In this document: piece by piece, positions 22,691 through 33,177 of the stretch
Numbering within the stretch: position 1 is the first letter of the stretch
How the letters are laid out: every line of letters begins with the position of its first letter
NCBI GenBank assembly: GCA_039619475.1
Contig: CM077116.1
Location: 275,032,758 to 275,096,757, forward strand
Origin: Icerya purchasi
Lineage: Eukaryota; Arthropoda; Insecta; Hemiptera; Monophlebidae
DNA length: 64,000 nt
Direction: 5' to 3'
Translations under genes and position numbers: made by a program
The notes under the pieces: generated by a model
What the model was told of the DNA's origin: nothing
The model's database searches: none
What the model saw: only the letters and a program-made list of their open reading frames with translations

Positions 22691-23006
22691 GCGATTATAA
22701 TTCCGAGCAACTAACCCGGATGTACGTTAAATATAAGCTTCGTCGGATTAAACACAATTTAGTTAGTTAGTGATATCTCTAGGCTGTTAAGTAATGTTTT
22801 CAATGATAACAATTGGTTGTAATTTTTGATTATTTTGGGTTTTTTGTTATACTTTTTTTTTTGCCCTTTGTATTTTTTTTTTATAGTATTTATATTTTTG
22901 TTAACATACGTAAATATTCTATTTTATCACTCTAATGTAATGCGGTTAAGTCTCTTTCGAGCTATTACTGTACTTAGCTAAATATACGTTCTGTTCTGTT
23001 CTGATA

Positions 23007-23145
23007 TATCACATGGCCGACAAAGGATTTACACAGAATGGAGTACTGTGCTAAATGGAGACTCGTATTAAATCCATTAAAAACAAAAACCTCGATTTTC
23101 CATCTTAACTCACAGATGAAAATGAGGAAACGTTTTTTCGATATT
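23007..23145 (+). pseudogene. Short LINE reverse-transcriptase fragment
   Basis: A frame reading EYCAKWRLVLNPLKTKT followed by SIFHLNS matches the region after the YADD box of LINE RTs (W...W.L.LNP.KT..I.F). It abuts the 3' end of the preceding LINE, so that element may have inserted into an older LINE here. It is too short to assign a clade. Confidence 0.45.
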
Positions 23146-24159
23146 CTAATTTTCTACTGTTGCCCAAAGTAAAATCCAAAAAATAAGTGTAATTTCTCGT
23201 TATGTTTCGCCGTTCAATTCTCGTGAAACTTAAAATTTTTTCCACAAATTTAATGAAATCGTAAAAAAAGAGCGTGCTCAGCTGGAATGTGAATGAGTGC
23301 GATATAATAACAGTTAGATGATAGTAACAGGTAGGTCAACAATTTGGACCGGGACAGCAGTCCATTTTTTCGATTCTTTATTTTTTATATGTAACCTTTT
23401 CATCATTTTTTCTTTCTTTAACTTACCAAAAATCTAAACGATTAAACAACAGCAAACAAAACAAAATGTACACGTGTCTTTTTTAAACATAGTATCACCC
23501 TAAACAAAAGACAACAGAAAAAAATTTATCAAACATTATTTTGTTGTTTTCACTATTCACTTACACTTCCACTGCTACTTTAGACCTGAAATGCAACGGC
23601 CATTTAGCAATCGATGTGATAGACGTCATTTTATATATAGCCTTTTTACAAAAAATTTTAATTTTTTTTCTTGCTAAGATAAATAATAAATCGCAATATT
23701 TTTACAACTGGAATATAAAAATATCGTTCATCGCACAAATGTGAATATTTATGAACCAAAAGTTGCGAAAATACCGAACAAACATTAAACCACGAATATC
23801 TGTATTTTATATTTCCCTGTGTTCTTAAGACCTTAGCATGCAGTTTAAAAGGGAAATCAGTAGCGAAACTCATATAGAACCGGTTGTGCAATTTTTTTAA
23901 ATTTTTTTTCTTAAAACTTAATTTTCAAATTTTTCAAAATTTGGGTTTATCAGTTTTCAAACTATAGGGGTTTCGTATTTTTCCTATATTCTAGCGATTG
24001 AAATACATCATTAAAAAAAATGAGCTACCTTCTAGCTACCATGGAAAGAACTGTGAATTTTTTTTTAGTTCTCAGTATTTCTGCTTTAAGCGTGTATTTT
24101 TCAAAATTACGGTCCCTAAATATCAAAATTTATCAAATTTTATATTTTCCCCGTATTCT
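23146..24159. other. No recognised feature
   Basis: AT-rich non-coding sequence with T- and A-runs. Nothing recognised. Confidence 0.5.
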
Positions 24160-25030
24160 GGAGACCTCTTTTTTTTTCCCCCGGTGGCGCCCATGCACTA
24201 TTCTTAACTCCAATGGTCATTACGGCACTGGGCCAGGGTGAAAAAGCTACTTTATAATTTACTTATTAAACTGTTGGTTCTAAGAAAAACGAGTAGCATT
24301 TGAATGCGCGTTGGGTCATTTAACAGTATAGTTGAAAGTGGAATATCGGCAAAAGCGGAGCGAGCGAACGCTGCACATTGTTGTAACAGGTGTTCCACCG
24401 AAGGATAAGAAGAGCCAGAACAGAAAGGGCACGTGGTTGGGAGAAGGGTACCTTCAAGTATGTAATTGTGTGAGACCGCCGTATTCCCAACTCGCAACTG
24501 ATTTAACACAGCATATTCCCGACGCGTAAGAGAAAGAGAAGGAAACCATGGATCAGCTGTAAATTGTATGCTTTTCATAAAGGATGGTTCTCTTTGCCAC
24601 TGGTTGATCCACTCAGCCATCATACGTTCATGGAAATAAACCTTCATTTTGCAGATTGGTGACACCGCAAACGGCATTGGTGCAAGCAGAGCTGACTTGG
24701 ACGCCTAATCAACTCGCTCGTTGCCTTGAATTCCCATATGACTTGGCACCCATAAGAGCGTTACCCGATTTCTTACTTGATGGAGCAGCTTCAACGTATA
24801 ATTGACTTTCAGGGCGAAGATATCCATGTTGTTCTGCGAGGAAATCGATTTTAGAGAAGCCGAAGAGTCAGTTATTAAAAGTATGCTTCTACCTATACAT
24901 CCTGTCTGCAAACAAGCTACGAGGCTACTGTATATGGCATACAATCCTGCTTCCTGCACCGAGCAGTAATTGGCGATGAGGAAATATGCGGATCCGCTTT
25001 TGAAGTATCAGTGTATAGGTGCAAAGAGTT
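24160..25030 (-). pseudogene. LINE ORF2 C-terminus with RNase H (minus strand)
   Basis: Minus-strand reading from about 25030 gives HLYTDTSKADPHISSS, an altered YTDGS RNase H start. It continues, after a frame change, with LLITDSSASLKSIS, LLWVPSHMGIQGNERVD and then, at 24677-24252, SLTRREYAVLNQLRVGNTAV, SHNYILEG and CPFCSG...PSVEHLLQQC. These are RNase H motifs (D, the catalytic D in TDSSASL, H..I.GNExVD) and the C-terminal Cys/His knuckle. The 3' UTR ends at an A-run (plus-strand T-run) near 24168. The 5' part including RT is absent, as in normal 5' truncation. Confidence 0.75.
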
Positions 25031-25213
25031 GGGATGACTATTCTTACCGTCGGTTGCGTTGTCAAACGAACCAAAACAGGTCCAGGATATACTACACTAT
25101 ATTAGATCGGCTAACCTATTAAAACACTTCTGATCTTGCACTGATCCATGTGCTGTAATATTCCCGGCAATTACGCACACCACATGGACCATATCAATTT
25201 AAAAAAAAAAAAA
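25031..25213 (+). mobile_element. LINE 3' tail (plus strand), head-to-head with the previous copy
   Basis: A frame reading LPSVALSNEPKQVQ then DILHYIRSANLLKHF and a stop parallels the minus-strand neighbour's C-terminus PLSTILLNDPTRIQ...LVFLRTNSLISKL. A short 3' UTR and a 12-A tail at 25200-25212 follow. Both copies keep their own A-tails, so these are two insertions joined at their truncated 5' ends. Confidence 0.55.
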
Positions 25214-25599
25214 TTATGGTCTGCAGTACACGTATTACTATATATAGTTCATCACTTCATTTTGTGAATTTATTTTAACTTCGCAATTTAAATCGATCGT
25301 CTCATCACAATCTTACAGATGCCTCAGTTTGTATACTTTAGTAGCACTTGATAAACAAACTGGTTGGAAATTTCATATCGACTGACATTATTTTGTGTTT
25401 TTAACAGATTTTACTTATCACTGTTTATCATCATCGGCTTTTTAAGAACCTGGACCGGCTTGACGGGGAAATGTATAAATGGTGATAAATATATACATAT
25501 ATATATATTTCCAAAAAAAAAAAAAAAGAAAGGAATGGAGAGAAATTTTTTTCGTAGAAAGCAGTTTCATCTGTTTACAATACCTTTTTTAAACCATCA
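25214..25599. other. No recognised feature
   Basis: AT-rich with a short (TA)n at about 25495 and an A-run at 25513. No coding signal. Confidence 0.45.
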
Positions 25600-26515
25600 T
25601 TCAGCACATAGTGGATGTTTAGAACTTGGCAAGTTCCCGGGGTCTAGGAAGGCAACAGGCGCGGCTTTCATAACGGGAGAGAACTTTATATTTAAGTTTA
25701 AGCTTCCGCCTAAGGCTTCTGTGTTTACTGCTGAGTTGCTCGCCATTGACAAGTCCTGAGATTTTATTCTAAATGCTGCAGACGGTAGAGGAAAAACGAT
25801 AACATGCTCAGACACTCTAAGCAGCCTTTTGGCCCTTAGGAACAGTCACTTCGGGACAATAGGGATACAGTAAAGTTTTGTTGGATCCCTAATCACTGTG
25901 GGATCATTTTGAACTAATCAGGCAGCTAAAAACGTTGCCTGGGGCGGGATAATATATCCTTATATGCCATCTACAGATCTTTTAGAGAAGGTTACAAGAG
26001 ATAACTTAACTGAATAGGAAAATATTATCAAGAGTGCGCCTAATGTAGGCAAGTCTTACGAATTGGTCCAATCGACTCTTTCAGTTTGACCCTGGTATTA
26101 CTCTATTTCTAATGTTCCGGATAGTTTGGTGCGAAGGTTTGTAACTACTATCTGCAGACTTCGTACGGATCATAACAGGGTGCGACTAAATTTTGGAGTT
26201 GAAGCCCCTCTACATTCCAACTGTAATGAACATTTTACCACAGTTTATCGTGAGGAAATTAATCACCTGTTGTTTAATTGTGAGACGCTAGCCGGAGACA
26301 GAGTCTTCCTTTCGGAGGATTTAAAGGTCTGCGGTTTGTTTCTTACTTACTGTATTTTTCCCTTACTCGCTTCAGGTAATCCTGTGTTGATAATAATATT
26401 TACATTTAGTTTTTTGTTTTTGTTTTTATGGCCCGGCTTCAGTTAACTATCAAGCCGTTTGGCCATCATGGATTAATAGCGCAAAGAAATCTCAGATTAT
26501 AAAAAAAATATAATT
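25600..26515 (+). pseudogene. LINE ORF2 RNase H and C-terminal remnant
   Basis: The frame reads GAAFITGENFIFKFKLPP then SVFTAELLAID, stops, and continues in broken frames as CSDTLSSLLALRNS, FCWIPNHCGI and NQAAKNVA. These are the conserved RNase H steps (AEL.AI, SDS..AL.AL, W.P.H.GI.GN..AD), with the central SDS changed to SDT. Further on, LVRRFVTTICRLRTDHNRV and then CNEHF...EINHLLFNC form the C-terminal knuckle. At least four stops or shifts are visible. The 3' UTR ends near 26510 in A-rich DNA. Confidence 0.7.
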
Positions 26516-26904
26516 TTTAGTAGTAATAATAATAGTATACATTTAAAGAAGGGGGGAAATTGTGGAGAGAGAAAGAAAGAAAACAAACAAATGAGGTAAA
26601 TAAAATAAAGTATTATTAGATCCTAGCCACGAAATAGCACTGTGCTGCTCCATTTTTTCTTGCTTATTTTCTTATGTTTTACTGTTCAGTCGTGATCAAG
26701 TGCTCGTCGTACTTTGGTCACCATATGGCCAGTTTATAGTTCTATTTATCTTATTTCGGTATCTATGGCCATCGTGTGATCCACGATGGCCATGGTTGAA
26801 AGTCTGTTACAAAAAGAAAATTCCACAACTTCTTTTTGTGTTTTTATAATGCCACAACGATTCCTTAAATAACAGCATAATGATAATTGTAATAATAATA
26901 ATAC
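26516..26904. other. No recognised gene; small hairpin
   Basis: Contains ATGGCCATCGTG...CACGATGGCCAT at about 26766-26793, an inverted repeat of 12 bp per arm. It resembles the structured 3' UTRs of nearby LINEs but has no coding part. Confidence 0.4.
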
Positions 26905-27388
26905 TGGAAAAGTAAATGGTAGAGTTGTTCCTTTTACCTGTCAGTTCAGCCTACTCTTCCTGCGTATTCATGGTTTCTTTTGCATCCCTCCCTTCGGCGT
27001 TCTGATGTTATATCCATTGTTCGTATACGCTTCGGCCATTCTTTGCTGCCTTCCTCCAGATTTCGTTTTTCCTTGATTTCTTCTCCACACTGTCCTCTCC
27101 ATCGAGATGATGCAGTTATTTGCGACGCCGATCATGTATTTTTCCAGTGTTCATCTCTCTCCGTGGAGCATTCTGCCTTATATTCTTATTTGCTGAAGCT
27201 TAGACTTCCTACTCCTTATTGTACTTCTTATATCCTGTCCTTTCTTTTCCCACTAATTATTCCTGCTATTTGTTCCTTTTTAGATAAAATTTCTGGTCGG
27301 ATCAAAATATAACCGACTTCTTTCCTTACCTTTTATTTCTGGGTAAAGATGGTTGACGAGCCTAAAAAAAAAAAAAAAATGGAAAAGT
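26905..27388 (+). mobile_element. 5'-truncated LINE with 9-bp target duplication (same family as 7.5-10.1 kb)
   Basis: TGGAAAAGT occurs at 26905-26913 and 27380-27388. Between them, the frame at 26980-27312 reads IVRIRFGHSLLPSSRF, CPLHRDDAVICDADHVFFQC and then YLLKLRLP, the C-terminus of an RNase H-type LINE. It ends GGTTGACGAGCC plus an A-tail. Family member 7545-10149 shares both the C-terminal coding segment and this 3' end. The C-terminal frame here is intact. Confidence 0.75.
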
Positions 27389-28189
27389 TGGCATTTAATA
27401 AAAGGGTAGTTAATATAAATGAAAGATTTGGTTGATAGCCAAATAGTTTTACGCCGGGCCAGAAAAAAAAAAAAAAAAAACTTTTAATCTTCCAGTTCTA
27501 GAAATTTCTGCTGTAAATTTTAACAAAAAAAAAAATGCTGTAATAAATTTAAGACATTACATCGTTGTTTGTAAATACGTTTAAAAGAATTATTTTTTGC
27601 TTTTATAAATTGGGAACGAATTTCGAATTTCGTTTAAACCGCAATTTTCTTATTTCGACTGTAGACGGCAAAATTACACGAATTACGGAAAATACAGGTG
27701 TCACTACTTAAATATACTTATATTAACACGTGAAAAACACATTGAAGGTCGTGGTTTGTTTTGTTTTTTTTTTTAAATAAACGTAAGACTCTAGACTATG
27801 CTTACGTCATAACATTTTTTTCCATTCGTAAACGATTGAATCAAATCTCTTTTTTTCTCTTTTCGTTGATCCATTCAATCCGTCAGCTTTTAGACAACTA
27901 TTTTCTGCGTTATAATTATCTTTACTAGTTGCGAAAGATTTAAACAGGTACACGTGTTATTATTTATCTTTCGCCGCGATTGTTAGTTAGTTTACACGGC
28001 TATGAACGTTCGGTTATAGTTCGTTCATTTATTTAATCACTGTCCATTGATTAAAGATAATGCAAACAGGAAATTTTTTTTAACCTTTTCTAATCTCGAT
28101 ACGTTTTATTAATTTTACATGTTAATAATCCGTTGACCAAAATCGTATTAGAAAGAAATAAACTTGTAAAAGACTTGAAAGATGTATAA
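27389..28189. other. No recognised feature
   Basis: AT-rich with A-runs at 27465-27480 and 27525. No coding signal. Confidence 0.45.
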
Positions 28190-28251
28190 GAGTATCTTCT
28201 TCTTCTTCGACGTGTCGTACGCAGTGTTCTGCGCGTAGACGATCATATATT
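28190..28251 (-). mobile_element. Probable 3' terminus of the RTE element, separated by an insertion
   Basis: On the minus strand this reads ATGATCGTCTACGCGCAG, then ACTGCGTACGACACGTCG, then (GAA)n. RTE ORF2 proteins end with a short region like MIANLR..., and many insect RTEs end in GAA-type simple repeats. The RTE body at 31527-34935 lacks its last codons and 3' end, so this piece is proposed to be them. About ten codons are unaccounted for, so the join is inferred. Confidence 0.4.
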
Positions 28252-28740
28252 ATGGCTTCTTGCCGCCTGCATCAGTTGAAAGACCCGAAACTGCCAGCTA
28301 AATGTGGTCTATGTAATGGATCGCATCCGGCAAATTATAAAGGCTGCGACGTTTACCAGAAGTTAGCGCAAGGTAGACAAGGAATCGTGAGAAAAGGTAA
28401 AGACTTTTTACAATCCAGCTCGAGGCAGCCAGGAATTAGCTATTCACACATTACTACGAAAAATATCAATTCCAACTTAAATGTAAATTCAAATATTCCA
28501 AACAGTCTAGTATCTTCGGGAGATCAGTTAAATAATCCAAAAAATTTATCATTTTCAAAGCCAGTCCATTCGGAGGAGTCCGAACAAATCAATTATAACG
28601 GGACGGGGCAAATGCCAACAATCACTGAGCAGTTAACAGGTTTTTTAGCTGACTTCAAAATCATGTTTCAACAGCTAATACAGCAAAATAGCACAATTCT
28701 TACCATGTTAACTTCTGTCATTAATAAACTGATTAAATAA
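28252..28740 (+). CDS. Jockey-like ORF1 (gag) C-terminal part
   Basis: 162 codons. It starts near SCRLHQLKDPKLPAKC, which is already within the family's zinc-knuckle region. The last knuckle, CGLCNGSHPANYKGC, is intact, followed by DVYQKLAQGRQ and a polar C-terminus with a possible helix LADFKIMFQQLIQQN. The usual RRM-like domain and first knuckles are missing, so the ATG at 28252 is probably fortuitous. The stop codon shares a base with the ORF2 start (TAATG at 28738-28742). The truncated protein would lack most RNA-binding capacity. Confidence 0.75.
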   Translation: MASCRLHQLKDPKLPAKCGLCNGSHPANYKGCDVYQKLAQGRQGIVRKGKDFLQSSSRQPGISYSHITTKNINSNLNVNSNIPNSLVSSGDQLNNPKNLSFSKPVHSEESEQINYNGTGQMPTITEQLTGFLADFKIMFQQLIQQNSTILTMLTSVINKLIK

Positions 28741-31409
28741 TGGTTAAGTATTTAACGATAGCGACATGGAATGCAAATGGTTTAAAAAACCATAAAGCCG
28801 AAATCGAAGTATTTTTGAATAACAATTCTATAGATATATGTTTAATATCAGAGTCACATTTAACCGTATTAGATTACTTTAAAATAAATAATTATACAAC
28901 ATATCATTGTACTCATCCGTCTGGGAAAGCGCGGGGGGGGGGTTCCGCTATTTTAATAAAATCAAACATAAGACATCATGAACTGGATCACTTCAGGGAG
29001 GAGTATCTTCAAGGAACCAATATTAAAGTATGTACAGTAAATGGACAGATAGTGATATCAGCAGTTTATTGTCCTCCACGTCACAAGCTAACTATTCCGA
29101 AGCTTTCAAATTACTTTGATTCTCTGGGTAGCAGGTATATAGCAGCTGGAGACTGGAATTCCAAACATACAGCTTGGGGATCTAGACTTACAACTCCCAG
29201 AGGTAGGATTCTCAAAAATACTATGGATAATAAGAATATATCTTACATCTCATCAGGGCAACCTACATATTGGCCAGCCGATCCGAACAAATTGCCTGAT
29301 CTTCTGGATTTTTATATTACAAAAGATGTAGCATATCAGTATACAGATATCAATTCTTCCTTTGATCTTTCTTCTGATCATTCGCCCGTTGTATTAACAC
29401 TAAGCGACACTGTTATATATAAAGAAGCTCAATTATTTCTACATAATTACAAAACTGATTGGGAAGCCTATAGAGAACATTTGCAGCTAAATTTAAATTT
29501 GAAAATTCCACTTAAGAGCAAAGAAAACATCGAGAACGCAGTGCAGTACCTTACTTGTGAAATACAGACAGCAGCTACTTTAAACACACCCTATAGTGAA
29601 CAGAAAAAAGTAAATAACAGATATCCAAAAATAGTTAGGGATCTTGTATTGGAGAAAAGGCGACTACGAAAAAAGTGGTTTCTAACCAGATATCCGAACG
29701 ACAAAACCTTATTTAATAAAAGAGCTAAGCAATTAAAGAAATTACTAACAGATATAAAGAATCAGTCATTTAAAGATTATTTATTAAAACTGTCGCCGCT
29801 GCCTGAAGATGATTACTCGCTGTGGAAGTGTTGCAAAAATATTAAAAAACCGGTTAAGAGCATACTGCCGATAAGAGATAATAATAGTGGATGCTGGGCT
29901 AGGAATGAAAAAGGAAAAGCGAACTTATTTGCTGCTTACTTGGCGAATATATTTAAGTCTGACGTAATGTCAGATCTAACAAATTCCACATCGGATACTA
30001 GCTCAACATATTCAGCGACACAATTGCGGTCATCGTCGCTAATAAATCTTCCGACAGCGTTTACTTCGCCGCTAGAGGTGAAAAGCGTAATAAAGTCGTT
30101 GAAGAACAAAAAATGTCCAGGCTATGACCTGATTACAGCGAAGTTACTCAAAGAGCTGCCACATAAAGCTCTTATGTTGATTACATTTATTTGTAACGCT
30201 ATTTTTCGCCTACGATATTTTCCGAAGCAGTGGAAGTTTGCGCAAATTATTATGATTCCTAAGCCCGGAAAAGATCCACATAATGTATCTTCTTATCGGC
30301 CTATATCGCTACTACCAATGTTGTCTAAAGTAATGGAGAAATTAATATTAAATCGGTTACGGCCATATTTGCAACAAAATAATATAATTCCAAATCATCA
30401 ATTTGGTTTTGTTAAACAACACTCCACAGTGGATCAGTTACATAGGGTAGTAAATATAATTGAAAATAGTCTAGAAACAAAGCAGGTATGTACGGCTGCG
30501 TTTATTGATGTTGCTCAGGCCTTTGACAAGGTGTGTCACGGAAGTTTACAGTACAAATTAAAAATACTTCTTCCGGAAAATTTATCACAATTGATGAATT
30601 CTTACATCAATGACCGATATTTTCAGGTACGCTTTGAACATGAACTTTCTGAGATTCATCCTGTGTTAGCCGGGGTGCCCCAGGGTTCAGTGTTGGGACC
30701 CACGCTGTATTTACTATACACTGCCGACTTTCCGGTAATGGACAGTGTGCATGTAGGTACATTCGCTGATGACACAGCCTTGCTTTTATGTAGCACGGAT
30801 CCTGTCACTGCCAGTGGTAATCTACAGAATGCGTTACACAAAGCGGAAGATTGGTTCAGAAAATGGAAAATAAAGATAAATGAAGAAAAATCGGTTAATG
30901 TCCACTTTACCAATAGAAAAGTTACGGTTCCATCTGTTAAAATCTGTAATACAACTATACCAATTCAAACCAGTGTGAAATATTTGGGTATGCATTTGGA
31001 CAGGCGACTAACCTGGAGGCAACATATTGATAAGAAGAAAAAGGAAATTAACATTCGAGTTAGGACAATGAACCGGCTTATAGGTAGAAATAGCGTGTTG
31101 TCAATGGAAAATAAGCGCTTGCTGTACACCACTGTCATCAGACCAATATGGACGTACGGGCTGCAGCTTTGGGGCTGTGCTAAGCCAACAAATATAAAAA
31201 TAATTCAAACTGTACAGAATAAACTCTTAAGGACCCTAACAAATGCACCATGGTATGTAGCCAATGATGCTCTGCACAAAGACTTACATTGTGCTCAGAG
31301 ACACGCATCCAGACTGGAAGGTCACCCAAATAACCTGGCTGTACAATTGCTGAATACCACCGGTAATATACGTAGATTAAGGCGTCATAAACCCCTAGAC
31401 CTTTTGTAG
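28740..31409 (+). CDS. Jockey-like LINE ORF2: APE endonuclease and reverse transcriptase (intact)
   Basis: 889 codons without interruption. The endonuclease shows IATWNANGL, LISESHL, AAGDWNSKHTAWG and LSSDHSPVVL (residues about 5-225). The RT shows SYRPISLLPMLSK, motif A AFIDVAQAFDKV (about 585-596), GVPQGSVLGPTLY, the catalytic FADDTALLL (about 675), KYLGMHLDRRLTW and RPIWTYGLQLWG. The protein ends RRLRRHKPLDLL. All RT aspartates and the main endonuclease residues are present. The protein would nick target DNA and copy the element RNA in the nucleus. Translation start overlaps the ORF1 stop as TAATG. A 9-10 G homopolymer near 28930 is in frame here but error-prone. Confidence 0.9.
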   Translation: MVKYLTIATWNANGLKNHKAEIEVFLNNNSIDICLISESHLTVLDYFKINNYTTYHCTHPSGKARGGGSAILIKSNIRHHELDHFREEYLQGTNIKVCTVNGQIVISAVYCPPRHKLTIPKLSNYFDSLGSRYIAAGDWNSKHTAWGSRLTTPRGRILKNTMDNKNISYISSGQPTYWPADPNKLPDLLDFYITKDVAYQYTDINSSFDLSSDHSPVVLTLSDTVIYKEAQLFLHNYKTDWEAYREHLQLNLNLKIPLKSKENIENAVQYLTCEIQTAATLNTPYSEQKKVNNRYPKIVRDLVLEKRRLRKKWFLTRYPNDKTLFNKRAKQLKKLLTDIKNQSFKDYLLKLSPLPEDDYSLWKCCKNIKKPVKSILPIRDNNSGCWARNEKGKANLFAAYLANIFKSDVMSDLTNSTSDTSSTYSATQLRSSSLINLPTAFTSPLEVKSVIKSLKNKKCPGYDLITAKLLKELPHKALMLITFICNAIFRLRYFPKQWKFAQIIMIPKPGKDPHNVSSYRPISLLPMLSKVMEKLILNRLRPYLQQNNIIPNHQFGFVKQHSTVDQLHRVVNIIENSLETKQVCTAAFIDVAQAFDKVCHGSLQYKLKILLPENLSQLMNSYINDRYFQVRFEHELSEIHPVLAGVPQGSVLGPTLYLLYTADFPVMDSVHVGTFADDTALLLCSTDPVTASGNLQNALHKAEDWFRKWKIKINEEKSVNVHFTNRKVTVPSVKICNTTIPIQTSVKYLGMHLDRRLTWRQHIDKKKKEINIRVRTMNRLIGRNSVLSMENKRLLYTTVIRPIWTYGLQLWGCAKPTNIKIIQTVQNKLLRTLTNAPWYVANDALHKDLHCAQRHASRLEGHPNNLAVQLLNTTGNIRRLRRHKPLDLL

Positions 31410-31533
31410 GATTACAGATTGTGGGTGAGTGCCGGTGGGTGCTTTTCCCTTCACGTCAGTTCAGGGTCAAAAAATTCGCTAAATGGCCACTTTGGCCAGA
31501 TCGTGATGGGAAAAAAAAAAAAAAAAAGTTGTC

Positions 31534-33177
31534 CTATCGATGATTTTTTATAGTCCATTGTCGGACATTTCTGGTCCATGATATTCTTCTTCGACCTCTT
31601 TCTCGTTTCCCTTCTATTTTTCCTTGAATGATCAACCGTAATAGTTCATATTTTTGTCCTCGTATAATATGCCCATAATAAACTAGGGCTTTTCTTGCTT
31701 TTATTTCTTTAATTATTCTCCTTTCCGTTCTAGCTCTCTTTAGCACCTCTTCATTAGACATTTTCTGTACCCAAGATATCTTCAAGGCTCTTCTATATAA
31801 CCACATTTCGCACGCTTCGAAATATTTGAGTGTTCTTACGGTATATGTCATTGCTTCGACCCCATACATTAGAATCGAATATATATAGCATTTTATGAAG
31901 TTCTGTCTTATGCGGAGACTTAGTGATTGGTCCGTTAACAATTTTTTAAACTTCTCAAACGTTGTTTTGGCTTGCCCACATTTTCTTTTAACTTCAGTAT
32001 TTGGATCAAGCTTCTCTATAATATAACATCCTAGATACTTAAATTGTTTAACTTCTTCGATGTTTTTCCCATTAATCTGAATAGTTGTGTTTCGATGTTG
32101 TTTGCGACTGACTACCATAAATTTTGTTTTGTTTTCATTTATCCCTAGTCCATATTTTTTACCTGCTTCATTAACTTCGTTAATAATATTTTGTAACTGT
32201 TCACAAGAATCAGCCAGAAGAACGGTGTCGTCTGCATAGCGGATGTTATTTATGTACTTTCCATTTATCTGAATCCCAGCTCTGAGATTCCATAACGCTT
32301 GCTCAAAGATACTGTCTGCATATAGGTTAAACAGGAGCGGTGACAGTATACATCCTTGTCTGACTCCTCTATTTATACGGACGCTTTCTGACATTTTGTT
32401 TTCTACTAAAATCTTGGCGCTCTGTTCCCAATACAATTTCTGGATGATTCTCATATCATATTGATTTATTCCTTTGTTTTTTAAAATTCTTATTAAATGG
32501 TCGTGCTTGACTCTGTCAAAAGCCTTCTCGTAATCCAAGAAACATACAAATACATCTTTTTGTTGATCGTAGCATTTCTGTAGAGCTATATTTACTACTA
32601 CCAATGCTTCCCTAGTACCGTATCCTTGTCTGAAGCCGAACTGACATTCATCCATATCTCTTTCACATATATTTCTTATTCTGGCGTGCACTATTCGTAG
32701 TAAAATTTTCAGAAGATGACTCATTAAGCTAATCATTCTATAGTTGTTGCAAGTATTAGAGTTTGTTGTCTTTGGTAATGTAATAAATGTTGATTCTAAC
32801 CACTCTTATGGTATATCGCCAGTATTGTAGATTTCATTGTAGATTTCCGTTAATTTTTCAATATTCTCATCATTTAATAATTTAATTATATCTATTGGGA
32901 TACCATCGGGACCTACTGCTTTTCTTACTTTTGCTTGTTGTATAGCATATTTTACTTCGGACTCTAGTATCTCTAAATGTTCTTCATCGTTCATCGTTTC
33001 AGTTGATTGCTCCGTCCTTATATCACTAAATACTTTTTCTATGTATTGTGTCCATACCTTTATTTTATCCTCAGTATCTGTAATTAATGTGCCTTCTTCT
33101 GTAAATAACTTTGCGGGTACTTTCTTTTTGTAGATACCGGTAATAATCTTTAACTTTTTTATGCAGATTAAAAGCAT
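31534..33177 (-). pseudogene. RTE ORF, part 2: reverse transcriptase with one in-frame stop
   Basis: This frame covers VPAKLFTEEGTLI, KVRKAVGPDGIP and then an in-frame TAA at 32808-32806 (after GDIP). It continues as CQFGFRQGYGTREA, motif A FLDYEKAFDRVKH, GVRQGCILSPLLFNLYAD and RYADDTVLLADS, with FKYLGCYI and YGVEAMTYTV downstream. The RT catalytic residues are intact. The last codons of the family (a W...I.DR..W..MIANLR-like end) are missing at 31534, where sequence of a different LINE begins. Confidence 0.85.

Larger units (their letters stand above)
18590..23006 (+). mobile_element. Nearly full-length Jockey-like LINE (inactivated)
   Basis: A 5' leader, ORF1, a 149-bp spacer, ORF2 and a 3' UTR lie in the standard order. 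The 3' end appears to be a short GTTCT repeat at about 22988-23003 rather than a long poly(A). The 5' end is not sharply defined. TCAGTCGTTG at about 18616 could be the initiator of an internal promoter, since Jockey-type leaders start this way, but this is inferred. No target duplication was identified. Confidence 0.75.
28252..31526 (+). mobile_element. Jockey-like LINE with intact ORF2, 5'-truncated in ORF1
   Basis: The C-terminal part of ORF1, a complete ORF2, a short 3' UTR (31410-31509) and a 17-nt poly(A) tail (31510-31526) are present. The element begins inside the gag zinc-finger region. It lies between two minus-strand RTE pieces. No target duplication could be matched across it. ORF2 shows no stop in 889 codons, making this the best-preserved LINE in the window apart from its missing 5' end. 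Confidence 0.8.

Noticed and set aside
24160..25213. Single twin-primed (5'-inverted) LINE insertion
   Set aside because: Both halves contain their own C-terminus and A-tail, which twin priming would not give.
25364..25600. N-terminal half of a 131-codon plus-strand frame
   Set aside because: Only the part after about 25600 shows LINE RNase H similarity; the beginning is chance, including a poly(Lys) from an A-run.
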